From Pseudomonadota bacterium (GTDB lineage Bacteria; Pseudomonadota; Gammaproteobacteria; Burkholderiales; Rhodocyclaceae), in contig JAGTRU010000033.1 of the NCBI GenBank assembly GCA_018261905.1, forward strand, positions 1 to 44,081: a DNA stretch of 44,081 nucleotides, read 5' to 3'. Below, piece by piece: positions 7,315 through 16,321 of the stretch. Every line of letters begins with the position of its first letter. Position 1 is the stretch's first letter. The notes under the pieces are model-generated. The model made no database searches. It was not told the origin of the DNA and saw nothing but the letters and a program-made list of their open reading frames with translations. The position numbers and the translations under genes are program-made.

Positions 7315-8724
7315 TCAGGGCATCAGGAAGGAGGCTTTTTCCCGCACCCGGATCTCCGGGTTCTCGGCCGCGACAATCTCGAAGTAGACAGGATTGGCTC
7401 CCTTCACACCACTTTCTGCAGGCGCCCGCAGGCTGACGATGACCGAACGGGACGAGGCCGCCGGCACATCGACCTCGCCGCTGCCCGCCACGGCCATACC
7501 CGGCAGACCCTGCGCGACCAGCGTGTAGCGATGGGGCTGTTCCTCGGTGTTCATGAGATTCAGGGTGTACAGGTTCTCGATCCGGCCATCCTCGATTTCG
7601 CGGGACAGCATGTTGCGATCACGGATGACATCCACCTTCAGGGGAATCCGGTGCGCCAGGAACCACGCCGCCAACACTGCGACCAGCACGAGAACCGCGC
7701 TGTAACCAAGAACGCGTGGCCGCATGACATGCTTGATGATTTCCTGGCGGCCGAAATGCCGGGCCAGCGCATTTTCCGTCGAATAGCGGACCAGCCCCCG
7801 GGGCTGCCCGATTTTTTCCATGACCTGATTACATACATCGACACAGGAAGCACAGCCGATGCACTCGTATTGCAAGCCATTGCGAATATCGATACCGGTC
7901 GGACAGACCCGGACGCACAAGCCGCAATCGACGCAATCGCCCTGCCCGCTCGCCGAATCCGCGCCGGATGTGCCTTGCCCGCGCGGCTCGCCGCGCTGGC
8001 TGTCGTAGGTGATGACCAGGGTATCGGGATCGAACATCGCACTCTGGAAACGGGCGTAGGGACACATATGGCGGCACACCAGCTCGCGCATGTTGCCGGC
8101 CATCAGGTAGGTAAATCCTCCGTAGAAGAAAATCCAGAAGGTTTCCCAACCGCCGAGATTCCAGCTCAGCAGGTTTTGCCACAACTCCCTGACCGGACTG
8201 AAATAGCCGGCCAGCGTAAATCCCGTCCACAAGGCCAGCGCGCCCCATAGCAGATGCTTGGTCAGCTTGATGCGGATCTTGCGCAGGGTCAGCGGCCCGT
8301 TGTCGAGCTTGATCCGGTCGTTGCGCTCGCCTTCGACCCAGTTCTCGATCCACATGAACAACTGGGTATAGACCGTCTGGGGACAAGCGTAGCCACAAAA
8401 CAGCCGACCCGCGATGGCGGTCACCAGGAAAAGGGCATAGGCCGAGACGATCAGCATGGCCGTCAGATAAATGATGTCCTGCGGCCAGAAGACCAGGCCG
8501 AAAATATAGAACTTGCGCTCGACCAGATGCAGCAGCAGGGCCTGCCGGCCATTCCACTCCAGCCACAGGCCGCCGTAAAAGACGGCCTGCGTGATGATCA
8601 CCATCAACACCCGCCAGTTGTCGAAAAAGCCCCGCGCCCGCTTGGCGTAAATCTTCTGGTACTTGGTGAACATCAACACGCTTTGATAGGCGGCGGCGCT
8701 GCTTTCCTGCTTTTTCCCGGACAT
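7315..8724 (-). CDS. ccoG: CcoG/FixG-type membrane ferredoxin
   Basis: A 469-residue polytopic protein with several hydrophobic helices in the first 220 residues. Conserved motifs are CGYACPQT (109-116) and CRHMCPYARFQSAM (216-229). Two [4Fe-4S] ferredoxin motifs follow at about 263-273 (CVDCGLCVRVC) and 287-297 (CIGCASCVDVC), and the C-terminus is an immunoglobulin-like FixG domain. CcoG helps copper handling during cbb3 oxidase assembly. No ccoNOP or ccoI genes are nearby. It lies just 42 bases upstream of the NifA site of nifN, in the foreign-looking gap between nifE and nifN. A role as an extra electron carrier is possible but unproven. Confidence 0.92.
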   Translation of the reverse strand: MSGKKQESSAAAYQSVLMFTKYQKIYAKRARGFFDNWRVLMVIITQAVFYGGLWLEWNGRQALLLHLVERKFYIFGLVFWPQDIIYLTAMLIVSAYALFLVTAIAGRLFCGYACPQTVYTQLFMWIENWVEGERNDRIKLDNGPLTLRKIRIKLTKHLLWGALALWTGFTLAGYFSPVRELWQNLLSWNLGGWETFWIFFYGGFTYLMAGNMRELVCRHMCPYARFQSAMFDPDTLVITYDSQRGEPRGQGTSGADSASGQGDCVDCGLCVRVCPTGIDIRNGLQYECIGCASCVDVCNQVMEKIGQPRGLVRYSTENALARHFGRQEIIKHVMRPRVLGYSAVLVLVAVLAAWFLAHRIPLKVDVIRDRNMLSREIEDGRIENLYTLNLMNTEEQPHRYTLVAQGLPGMAVAGSGEVDVPAASSRSVIVSLRAPAESGVKGANPVYFEIVAAENPEIRVREKASFLMP

Positions 8725-9181
8725 GATCGTTCTCGCTGCTGTGCGCCCCGCCAGACAGAAATCATCGGCGGGACTAACCGCGATTTCCTGTTCCGAGCCA
8801 CGCTGGCAGATTCGGGTTGAGGCTCGGAAACCATCCTACCGTCTGCGATTCCGGCGATATGTAACCTGCGTCACACAGAGGGGGGAATGTTTTTACCGGC
8901 GCACGAAAAATGCAACGACGAAAGAGACCGGAAGCTGGGCGCAAGAACAATACAATCGTCATCTGGCAGCGTTCGGCCATTATGCGGACGGTCGCTTATC
9001 TCTGGAAGCAATGTTCTGAACGACGACTTCGCTCTGAAACTTGCCGGACCGCCGACGCGAGCAACTCAGCCACGGGGGCCCGTGAGCCGGTAGCCAGATT
9101 AAGGCGGCAATGCGATGGATACCTGCCAATCAGCCGCTGGTGACGATCAATATAACTGGCCGATTTTGCACTACTACCCAG
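8725..9181. other. 457-base intergenic stretch, no gene recognised
   Basis: Between the ccoG start and the MaoC-like stop. Both strands contain only short frames of 60-100 codons with no ribosome site and no recognisable product. It may hold the ccoG promoter (its right part read leftwards), but I see no convincing -35/-10 or FNR box. It could be decayed coding sequence from the insertion that separated nifE and nifN. Confidence 0.5.
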
Positions 9182-9655
9182 TCAGCCGTCTGCTTGAAGT
9201 CGCCGAAAAACAACGAGCTTGGCAGTCATTAGCTGCACGACTTCACCGGCTTGATTGTGCGTCTTGTTGCGGATGGTCACGATGCCGCGCTCAGGACGCG
9301 AGCGCGAAGGCGATACCTGTAGCACTTCACTTTCAACACTCAGGACGTCGCCGGGGCGTGTAGGAGTTGGCCAACTGATTTCGCAACCGGCGCCAATGAC
9401 ACCACCGGCAAAGCGTGCGCTGCTGGTCACGATCAACTGCATGGTGATCGCGGCGGTATGCCAGCCGCTGGCGGCAAGTCCGCCAAACAAACTGGCGCGG
9501 GCGGCTTGCTCATCAAGGTGAAAGGGTTGCGGATCGAACTGGCTGGCAAAAGCTTTGATTTGCACTTCGTCCACGGTGTAGCTGGCGCTAGCGAATTTTT
9601 GGCCGACTTGAATATCGTCCAGATAAAGCAACTCAGCATCGGCTTTTTTCATCAT
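9182..9655 (-). CDS. MaoC-like (R)-hydratase family protein
   Basis: A 157-residue hot-dog fold protein of the MaoC dehydratase family. The typical FDPQPFHLDEQAA segment carries the hydratase Asp/His pair, followed by GGLAASGWHTAA. Family members hydrate enoyl-CoA or related thioesters; the substrate here is unknown. The start is the ATG at 9655 behind GGAGG, not a TTG slightly upstream. It is the last gene of the efflux operon, 23 bases after the SDR gene. Confidence 0.88.
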   Translation of the reverse strand: MMKKADAELLYLDDIQVGQKFASASYTVDEVQIKAFASQFDPQPFHLDEQAARASLFGGLAASGWHTAAITMQLIVTSSARFAGGVIGAGCEISWPTPTRPGDVLSVESEVLQVSPSRSRPERGIVTIRNKTHNQAGEVVQLMTAKLVVFRRLQADG

Positions 9656-9678
9656 GAAAATGTCCTCCAAAATTTCGC

Positions 9679-10491
9679 TTAGACCGGCATGCCGTTGAAC
9701 TTGCGCAGCGCCCTGTCGACCATGGACTCAGGGAGAAAGCGCCGCAATAAGCTAACCTGGCGTGCCTGTTTCCCTGCCGGGTAGCGCCTTTTGGGTTCCG
9801 CTGCATTTGCAGCTTGCACTACGACAGCCGCAACCACCTCCGGTTTGTCGCCAGTCTGAACCCAGTTCCGCATCAAGACTCCCATGCGGGAGCGTTCCAA
9901 GTCGTAAAAGGGGAGTTGCCGATCCGGTCGCACGAGGTTGTCTTCGAACGCGGTGCTAGTCAGGCCGGGCTCGACCAGTACGACCCGGATACCGAACGTG
10001 CGCAGTTCGTGGTCGAGCGATTCGGAATAGCCCTCGACCGCATGCTTCGTCGAGGCATACAGCGCATTGTAGGGCGACGGGATCAGCCCCAACAGGGAAC
10101 TCATGTTGATGATCCGGCCCCGTTTCTGGTGGCGCAGGGTGGGCAACACCGCATTGGTCACGCGCAGCAGGCCAAAGACGTTCACATCGAACAGCGCCTG
10201 AGCCTGCGCCGATGAAGATTCTTCTGCGCCACCCAGCAAACCAATGCCTGCATTGTTGACCAGCAGGTCGATGCGCCCCGCCTGCTTCAACACTTCGGCG
10301 ACCATCTGCTGTACCGACGTCTCATCGGTCACATCGCAGATCAGCATCGTGATGCCGTCAACATCGCTGCTGACTGCCTTGCGGCTGGTGCCGAACACGC
10401 GGTATCCGGCCTGCTTGAGGGCCACCGCCGTTATCCGGCCAATGCCGGATGAAGCCCCGGTGATCAGGGCGACACGCTTGTCATTGTTCAT
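9679..10491 (-). CDS. Short-chain dehydrogenase/reductase
   Basis: A 270-residue SDR oxidoreductase. The Rossmann nucleotide motif TGASSGIGR (about 16-24), the NNAG motif (LLVNNAGIG) and the catalytic Ser plus Tyr-x-x-x-Lys (YASTKHAVEGYSESL) are all visible. It is a classical SDR with unknown substrate. The ATG overlaps the end of the RND pump gene by 11 bases and is served by a GGAG site inside it. Pump and reductase are therefore co-translated, suggesting detoxification or chemical modification of an exported compound. Confidence 0.92.
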   Translation of the reverse strand: MNNDKRVALITGASSGIGRITAVALKQAGYRVFGTSRKAVSSDVDGITMLICDVTDETSVQQMVAEVLKQAGRIDLLVNNAGIGLLGGAEESSSAQAQALFDVNVFGLLRVTNAVLPTLRHQKRGRIINMSSLLGLIPSPYNALYASTKHAVEGYSESLDHELRTFGIRVVLVEPGLTSTAFEDNLVRPDRQLPFYDLERSRMGVLMRNWVQTGDKPEVVAAVVVQAANAAEPKRRYPAGKQARQVSLLRRFLPESMVDRALRKFNGMPV

Positions 10492-13400
10492 GAATCAAGT
10501 CTCCTTTAATGCTGGGTGGAACCACAAAATGGGAAGGACGCTGCACCTTGAACCAGGCGGCATATAGCGCGGGAACGAAGCCGAGCGTAAGGGCGGTGGC
10601 GACAATCAACCCGCCCATGATCGCAATTGCCATCGGCCCCCAGAAGACGCTACGCGTCAGGGGAATCATGGCGAGGACCGCCGCAGCAGCCGTCAGGACG
10701 ACAGGGCGGGTACGACGTACCGTGGCATCCACAATGGCTTGCCAGGCTTGCGTGCCGGCAGCGATGTCCTGCTCGATCTGGTCGACGAGGATCACTGAGT
10801 TGCGCATGATCATGCCGCCCAGGGCGATGACGCCGAGCAGCGCGACGAAGCCAAACGGCGCATTGAAGATCAGCAAGGCCGGCACCACGCCGATCAGCCC
10901 CAGCGGCGCCGTCATGAAGACCATGAACATCCTGGAGAAGCTGTGTAGCTGCATCATCAGGAAAGTCAGCATGACCAGCAACATCGCCGGGAAGATCGCC
11001 AGCAACGCAAGATTCGACTTGTCGGCTTCCTCGATGGCGCCGCCCTTCTCGATCCGGTAACCGTTCGGCAGACTGTCGAGCACCGGCTTCAACGATGGCC
11101 AGATCTTGTCTGTGGCATAGGGCCCCTGGACGCCATCCGCCAGGTCGCTACGCACGGTAATCGCCATGTTGCGGTTCCAGCGCCACAGCACGGGCTCCTC
11201 GAAAGTCGATTCGATGCGGGCGATCTGCGACAGCGGGACCACGGCGCCGGTGCGGGAGAACAAATTGATGTCGCCCAGGCTCTCCAGCGTCTTTCGTTCA
11301 CCGACGTCAGAACGTACCACGACATCGATCAAGTCCTCGCCACGGCGGATTTGCGTCACTGGCGCACCGGACAGGACGGTCTGCAAGGTCGCCGACACAT
11401 CGGCCGACGACAGACCCAACAGACGGGCCTTGTCCTGATCGACGTGGACTCGCTGGGTGCGGACGCGTTCGTTCCAGTTGAGCTGGGTATCGCGCACCAG
11501 GGGGCTTTCCCCAACGATATCGCGTACCCGATAGGCGATGCCGCGCACGGTGTCGGGATCCGGGCCGATTACGCGGAACTGGACCGGGAAGCCGACCGGC
11601 GGGCCAAACTCAAGCCGCAACACGCGACCGCGCACCAGCGGCTGTGCCTCATCCCGGGCGAAGTATTCAAGCAGGCGGGTGCGCAAGGCTTCCCGTGCTT
11701 CAATGCCGGAGGTCATGATGACAAACTGGGCGTAGCCGGGGTTGGGCAGTTCCGGTTCCATGGACAGGTAGAAGCGCGGTGTGCCGCTACCGGTGTAGAC
11801 CGTGAAATGCTGGGCATCCGCATCCTGTGCGAGGACTTTCTCGAATAGCTTGACCTGCTCCTGAGTCGCTTCGAACGAGGCGCCCTCCTGCATGCGCAGT
11901 TCGACCATTAGCTCCGGGCGCGAGGCGGTGGGGAAGAACTGCTGCTGCACCAGGCCCATCCCGACGCCGGCCAGGAGGAAGAGGCTAGCGGTGGCAATCA
12001 ACACTTTCCAGCGATGCGTAACGCACCAGTCCACCCACTTGCTCAAACGGTGATAGATCGGCTTGTCGTAGGGGTCGGCATGCGTACCGGTCGCCAAGCT
12101 GGCCGGCAATAGTTTGATCCCGAGATATGGGGTAAAGATGACGGCGACGAACCAGGAAGCAATCAGCGCCACCCCGACCACCCAGAAGATTCCCCCCGCA
12201 TATTCGCCGGAGATGGACCGGGCGAAGCCGACGGGCATGAAGCCAGCCACCGTCACCATGGTGCCGGTCAGCATGGGAAAGGCCGTTGAGGTGTAGGCGA
12301 AGGTCGCTGCCTCGAACCGATCCCAGTCCTGCTCAAGTTTCAGGACCATCATCTCGACGGCAATGATTGCATCGTCGACGAGCAGGCCGAGCGCAATGAT
12401 CAGCGATCCGAGCGAAATCCGGTCCAGATTCCAGCCGGCCAGATACATGACGAAGAGGACGATGCCCAGCACCAGTGGCACCGAGGCCGCAACAACGATC
12501 CCGGCTTGGCGACCTAGCGACAAAAAGGAAACGGCCAGCACGATGGCGAGCGCCTCCAGAAACGAACGCTCGAACTCCCACACGGATTCCTCGACCACTT
12601 TCGGCTGATCGGCATACTTCTCCACCGAAATCCCGGCCGGCAAGCCTGCCTGAATCTCCGCCATCCGTTCGTCAACCGCCTTGCCCACCTTCAGAATGTT
12701 GGCGTTCGGCGTCATGGTGGTGGCGAGGACCAGCACCGGGTGACCGTTGTGCCGAATGACAAAACTCGGGGGATCTTCGTAACCGGCGCGCACGGTCGCG
12801 ATATCGGACAGCCGGACGAGCCGGCCGCCTGCCTCGATGCTCACTTTCGCAACGTCTGCGGCGCCGTGCAGGGCGCCGTCGACCCGTGCCAGTACCCGGT
12901 CGGAACGGGTATCGACCGAACCGGAAGGGCTCATCATGTTTTGCCGGACCAGGGCATCCATCACCTCCTGCGGCGCTATGCCCAAGGCGGCAAGGCGTTT
13001 TGTAGACAACTCGACGTAGACCTTTTCGGCTTGCTTGCCGAGGATGTCGACCTTGCTCAGGGTCGGCACGCTGTGCAAGTCGACCTTGATCTTCTCCGCG
13101 TATTCGAGAAGCTCGGCCATCGACAGTCCATCGCCTTGCAGCGCATAGAGGGACATGTAGACGTCGTTGAACTCGTCATTGAAATAGGGGCCGCGCACGC
13201 CATCGGGAAATTCTTGCCTGGAATCGCCGATCTTCTTGCGCGCCTGGTACCAGGCATCGGTGAGTTGCTGCTTGGGCAGGCCACCTTTCATGCGCAGGGA
13301 GATGGCGCCATAGCCCTGGCGGGAGAAGGTCTTCACATAGTCGAAGCCATTCAGTTCGCGCAGCCGGCGCTCCATGCGGTTCATCACCTGATCCTGAACC

Positions 13401-13582
13401 TCCTGTGCCGTGGCACCAGGCCATACGACAACTGCCGTCAGCAGCGGAACATTGAAGTTCGGATCCTCCGAGCGCCCGAGCTGCGTATACGAGAAGACGC
13501 CGGCGACGAGTATCGCCAGGATCATGAAGAGCACCATGGCCTGGTGCGTGACGGCCCATTTGGAGAGGTTGAGTTCCTTCAC
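10481..13582 (-). CDS. RND efflux pump inner-membrane transporter
   Basis: A 1033-residue proton-driven AcrB-type transporter of the HAE-1-like group. It has an N-terminal membrane helix (AVTHQAMVLFMILAILVAGV), a large periplasmic loop, a second helix block and a duplicated C-terminal half. The paired aspartates essential for proton relay are visible in GLLVDDAIIAVEM, and the fourth-helix GFMPVGFARSISGEYAGG region is conserved. The start overlaps the membrane-fusion gene by 4 bases. With the MFP and OMF genes upstream it forms a complete tripartite exporter. The substrate cannot be read from sequence. Confidence 0.95.
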   Translation of the reverse strand: MKELNLSKWAVTHQAMVLFMILAILVAGVFSYTQLGRSEDPNFNVPLLTAVVVWPGATAQEVQDQVMNRMERRLRELNGFDYVKTFSRQGYGAISLRMKGGLPKQQLTDAWYQARKKIGDSRQEFPDGVRGPYFNDEFNDVYMSLYALQGDGLSMAELLEYAEKIKVDLHSVPTLSKVDILGKQAEKVYVELSTKRLAALGIAPQEVMDALVRQNMMSPSGSVDTRSDRVLARVDGALHGAADVAKVSIEAGGRLVRLSDIATVRAGYEDPPSFVIRHNGHPVLVLATTMTPNANILKVGKAVDERMAEIQAGLPAGISVEKYADQPKVVEESVWEFERSFLEALAIVLAVSFLSLGRQAGIVVAASVPLVLGIVLFVMYLAGWNLDRISLGSLIIALGLLVDDAIIAVEMMVLKLEQDWDRFEAATFAYTSTAFPMLTGTMVTVAGFMPVGFARSISGEYAGGIFWVVGVALIASWFVAVIFTPYLGIKLLPASLATGTHADPYDKPIYHRLSKWVDWCVTHRWKVLIATASLFLLAGVGMGLVQQQFFPTASRPELMVELRMQEGASFEATQEQVKLFEKVLAQDADAQHFTVYTGSGTPRFYLSMEPELPNPGYAQFVIMTSGIEAREALRTRLLEYFARDEAQPLVRGRVLRLEFGPPVGFPVQFRVIGPDPDTVRGIAYRVRDIVGESPLVRDTQLNWNERVRTQRVHVDQDKARLLGLSSADVSATLQTVLSGAPVTQIRRGEDLIDVVVRSDVGERKTLESLGDINLFSRTGAVVPLSQIARIESTFEEPVLWRWNRNMAITVRSDLADGVQGPYATDKIWPSLKPVLDSLPNGYRIEKGGAIEEADKSNLALLAIFPAMLLVMLTFLMMQLHSFSRMFMVFMTAPLGLIGVVPALLIFNAPFGFVALLGVIALGGMIMRNSVILVDQIEQDIAAGTQAWQAIVDATVRRTRPVVLTAAAAVLAMIPLTRSVFWGPMAIAIMGGLIVATALTLGFVPALYAAWFKVQRPSHFVVPPSIKGDLIHEQ

Positions 13583-14757
13583 AGCACGTTCCCCGGCACC
13601 TTGGCGGCTTGAACGGGCGGTATGCTCAGGTTCACTCCGCTGGTCGTGCGCTCGACAGGAAGCACCTCAAGCCCAGGCGTCAGCTTCTGGACGCCCGCGG
13701 ATACCACCTTGGTGCCATCTGCTATGCCCCGCACCAGCACGGCCTCATCCGTATAGCGGATCACTTCCACCGGTTGGGCAACGATTTTGCTGCCGGCATT
13801 TTCTATCTGCCAGACCATGCTTTTGCCGTCGCTCTTCCAGACGGCAGTGGCTGGCAGCACAGCGGCCAGTTCCCCATCCCTGGCTGCCAGGTGCAGCTTG
13901 GCTGTTACCCCGAGATGCAAGGCCTGGCGGGTGGCTGGCGACTTGTCGAGAATGCTGAAACGGGCGCGGAAGGTACGGGTCTGGGCGGACGCCGCCGGCG
14001 ACAGTTCCCGCAGTTTGAGGGGGAGCGTGAGCTCAGGGGTATCCCACAGGCTGGCCGATGCCGTGATGGCGCGGGCGCTACCGGCAAGATCCTCGGGTAG
14101 ATCGGCAACCACCTCCAGTTCGGAGGGCTTGGCGATGGTCACGATGGGCTGGCCTTCGGCAACGACCTGGCCGACCTCGAAGCGCACCGAAGTAATCACC
14201 CCGTCGAACTCGGCAACGAGGGTTGCGTATTTGCTCCGGTTGCGGGCTAAATCAAGTTGGCGCGAAGCCTGTGCCTGGCGCGCTGCTGCCGCATCCGAGC
14301 GGGCTTTTTGCCGCTCGTGGTCGGCGACGGAAACCGAGTGATCGGCGAGCAGGCGCCGGAAGCGTGCTTCGTCCGATGCAGCCTGCTCAGCGTCCACCTT
14401 TGCCGCCTGCAATTGGTCTTCTGCGGCGCGTAATCCGAGTTCGTAATCGGCCGGGTCAAGCCGGGCAAGGGCTTGCCCGGCGACGACGTTTTGCCCGACT
14501 TCGACCAAACGGGCGGCGACCTTGCCGCCAGTCCGGAACCCCTGATCGGATTCATAGCGCGCCCGGACAACGCCGGTGAAGGTGCGCTCATATCCGCCGG
14601 AAACGTTATGCGCCGTGACCACCAGAACGGGATGCGGCTTGAGTTGCGGCGGTGACTTTTCGCCGCAAGCGGCAAGCCCGGTGGCGAAAGCGAGGGTGAT
14701 TGCCGTGCGCAGCGTCCATCGGCACGAGATGCGCGTCGGCTCGAATGTTCCGATCAT
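13579..14757 (-). CDS. RND efflux membrane-fusion lipoprotein
   Basis: A 392-residue periplasmic adaptor (HlyD/AcrA type). The N-terminal signal ends in a lipobox (TGLAACGEK), so the mature protein is a lipoprotein. The biotinyl-lipoyl half (GGKVAARLVEVGQNVVAGQALARLDPADYE) is followed by an Ala/Gln/Arg-rich coiled-coil hairpin (about 110-170) and beta-barrel domains. It bridges the RND pump and the outer-membrane channel. Start and stop overlap the neighbouring genes by 4 bases each, giving tight coupling. Confidence 0.94.
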   Translation of the reverse strand: MIGTFEPTRISCRWTLRTAITLAFATGLAACGEKSPPQLKPHPVLVVTAHNVSGGYERTFTGVVRARYESDQGFRTGGKVAARLVEVGQNVVAGQALARLDPADYELGLRAAEDQLQAAKVDAEQAASDEARFRRLLADHSVSVADHERQKARSDAAAARQAQASRQLDLARNRSKYATLVAEFDGVITSVRFEVGQVVAEGQPIVTIAKPSELEVVADLPEDLAGSARAITASASLWDTPELTLPLKLRELSPAASAQTRTFRARFSILDKSPATRQALHLGVTAKLHLAARDGELAAVLPATAVWKSDGKSMVWQIENAGSKIVAQPVEVIRYTDEAVLVRGIADGTKVVSAGVQKLTPGLEVLPVERTTSGVNLSIPPVQAAKVPGNVL

Positions 14758-16247
14758 GGTTTGGCTCCAGAAGATGAATTTGTCGCAATGGGTGCATTGA
14801 CCGGGGCGGGCATGGCCTGCCAGCCGCCACCCAGTGCTTTGTAGAGCTGAACGTAGTCGATGGCCTGCTGCGCCTTGCTTTCGGCAAGCGTCAGCTCTGT
14901 GGCAAGTTGGGCACGCTGGACGTCGAGCAATTGCAGAAGGTCGATCTGCCCCTCGCGGAATAGCGAGCTAGCATGCGCGACCGCCCGTTCCCGTTCCGTG
15001 GCCGCAGCCGTCAGCGAATCCACGCGTTGCCGTTCGCCGGCCAGCGCGGCAAGGCTGTTTTCGACATCCTCTATCGCGCCGAGGATGGCCTGCTCATAGG
15101 AAAGCAGGGATTCCCGCTCACGCGCCGACTGGGTATCGATTCCCGCCTGGATGCGTCCGGCGTTGAAGATCGGCAGCACGAAAGCCGCCGCGACGTTGGA
15201 GTAACGCGATGCCGACAGGCTCAGCGCATCGTTGAGTGTCAGTTTCTGAGAGCCGAACAGGGCACTCAGGAATATCTTGGGAAAACGGTTTGCCTTGGCC
15301 TCGTCCAGGCGCGACGACTCGGCTGCGAGGCGTTGTTCGGCAGCCAGGAGATCCGGGCGGCGCCTTAGCAAATCCGCCGGTTGACCGGTGAATGGCGCTG
15401 TTGGGGAATGCCAGTGAAATTGCTCGGCGGCCGCATGAAGTTCCGGGACAGGCATCGAGGCGTCGGAGCCAGTCAGCACGGCAATGCGACTCTCGGTAAC
15501 GAGCATCAGCGTCCGCAATGGCGGCAGCGAAGCTTCCATGCTCAAGGTCTCGCCGGCGGCTCGGGCGACATCGAACTCGCTGGCCATGCCTTCGCGATGG
15601 CGGCTGCGCGTCAGGCGCTCGGTGTCGCGTTGCGTTTGCAGCAGGGATTCGAGAACCGCCAGGCGCTGCCGGGCACCGTGCCAAATGAAGTATTGCCGCG
15701 CCACTTCGCTCGCGGCGACCAACTGGGCGCCGGAAACGCCGAACGTGCTTGCCGCCGCGTCTTTTTCCGCCGCACTGGCCGCGGCCCTGGCGCCGCCGAA
15801 CAAATCAATCTCCCAGGCGACCTCGACACCGGCGCGCGTCGCCTTGGTATCGGGCATCGATTGTTTGACTGCCGTTGGCAGACCGGTTCGGCTATCGGAG
15901 CGGGAGGCCGTCAGATCGAGGCTGGGAAACAACCGCGATTCGCTCGCCACCGTCCCGGCTCGGGCCTGCTTTGCCCGTTCTACGGCAATCCGGATGTCGT
16001 GGTTGGCCTTGGCTGCGCGTTCCACAAGCTGTGCCAGTTGCTCGTCCCCGAACTGCCGCCACCATTGAAGATTGGCCGAAGAATCGTCTGGCCGCGCCTC
16101 TCCAACATGGCGAAAGGCTTGGCTGAGCGAGGTGCCCGGCTTCGGTACATCGGGGTTGCCGGCACAACCCGCCAAGGCAAGCGTGATGGCGAGGAGTGCG
16201 AGACTTGGGTGATATGCCATTTTGGTGTTTTGGATTGGGTGTTCCAT
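14754..16247 (-). CDS. RND efflux outer-membrane channel (NodT/OprM family)
   Basis: A protein of about 497 residues of the TolC-like outer-membrane factor family. The signal peptide ends in the lipobox LALAGCAGN. Two homologous helical repeats follow, each with the family's Ala/Glu-rich long helices. The C-terminal part contains QLLDVQRAQLATELTLAESKAQQAIDYVQLYKALGGGW, given here only as a landmark near the end. The ATG at 16247 gives a Lys-containing signal; an internal ATG at 16220 is also possible, and neither has a good ribosome site. It is the first gene of the OMF-MFP-RND-SDR-MaoC operon. Confidence 0.9.
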   Translation of the reverse strand: MEHPIQNTKMAYHPSLALLAITLALAGCAGNPDVPKPGTSLSQAFRHVGEARPDDSSANLQWWRQFGDEQLAQLVERAAKANHDIRIAVERAKQARAGTVASESRLFPSLDLTASRSDSRTGLPTAVKQSMPDTKATRAGVEVAWEIDLFGGARAAASAAEKDAAASTFGVSGAQLVAASEVARQYFIWHGARQRLAVLESLLQTQRDTERLTRSRHREGMASEFDVARAAGETLSMEASLPPLRTLMLVTESRIAVLTGSDASMPVPELHAAAEQFHWHSPTAPFTGQPADLLRRRPDLLAAEQRLAAESSRLDEAKANRFPKIFLSALFGSQKLTLNDALSLSASRYSNVAAAFVLPIFNAGRIQAGIDTQSARERESLLSYEQAILGAIEDVENSLAALAGERQRVDSLTAAATERERAVAHASSLFREGQIDLLQLLDVQRAQLATELTLAESKAQQAIDYVQLYKALGGGWQAMPAPVNAPIATNSSSGAKP

Positions 16248-16264
16248 GGGTGTCAGACTTGATA

Positions 16265-16320
16265 TACTGAACGCAGTAGTAAACATTATTTACGTATATT
16301 TACTGAACGGTCAAGTAAAC
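16265..16320. promoter_or_regulatory. Putative TetR operators between efflux operon and tetR
   Basis: A 20-base imperfect direct repeat (TACTGAACG-N4-AGTAAAC at 16265-16284 and 16301-16320) brackets an inverted repeat, AGTAAACAT-N9-ATATTTACT (16278-16304, one mismatch). The repeats cover the predicted efflux promoter and end at the tetR start codon. A TetR-family dimer binding here would repress both directions. Confidence 0.65.
16287..16314 (-). promoter_or_regulatory. Sigma-70 promoter of the efflux operon
   Basis: The minus strand has -35 TTGACC (16309-16314) and -10 TAAATA (16287-16292) with a 16-base spacer. The elements lie inside the repeated operator sequences, so repression by the neighbouring TetR protein would be direct. 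Confidence 0.6.
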
Positions 16321-16321
16321 A

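Noticed and set aside
8887..9363. Several plus-strand frames of 60-80 codons
   Set aside because: No ribosome sites, mutually overlapping, no recognisable product; partly antisense to the MaoC-like gene.
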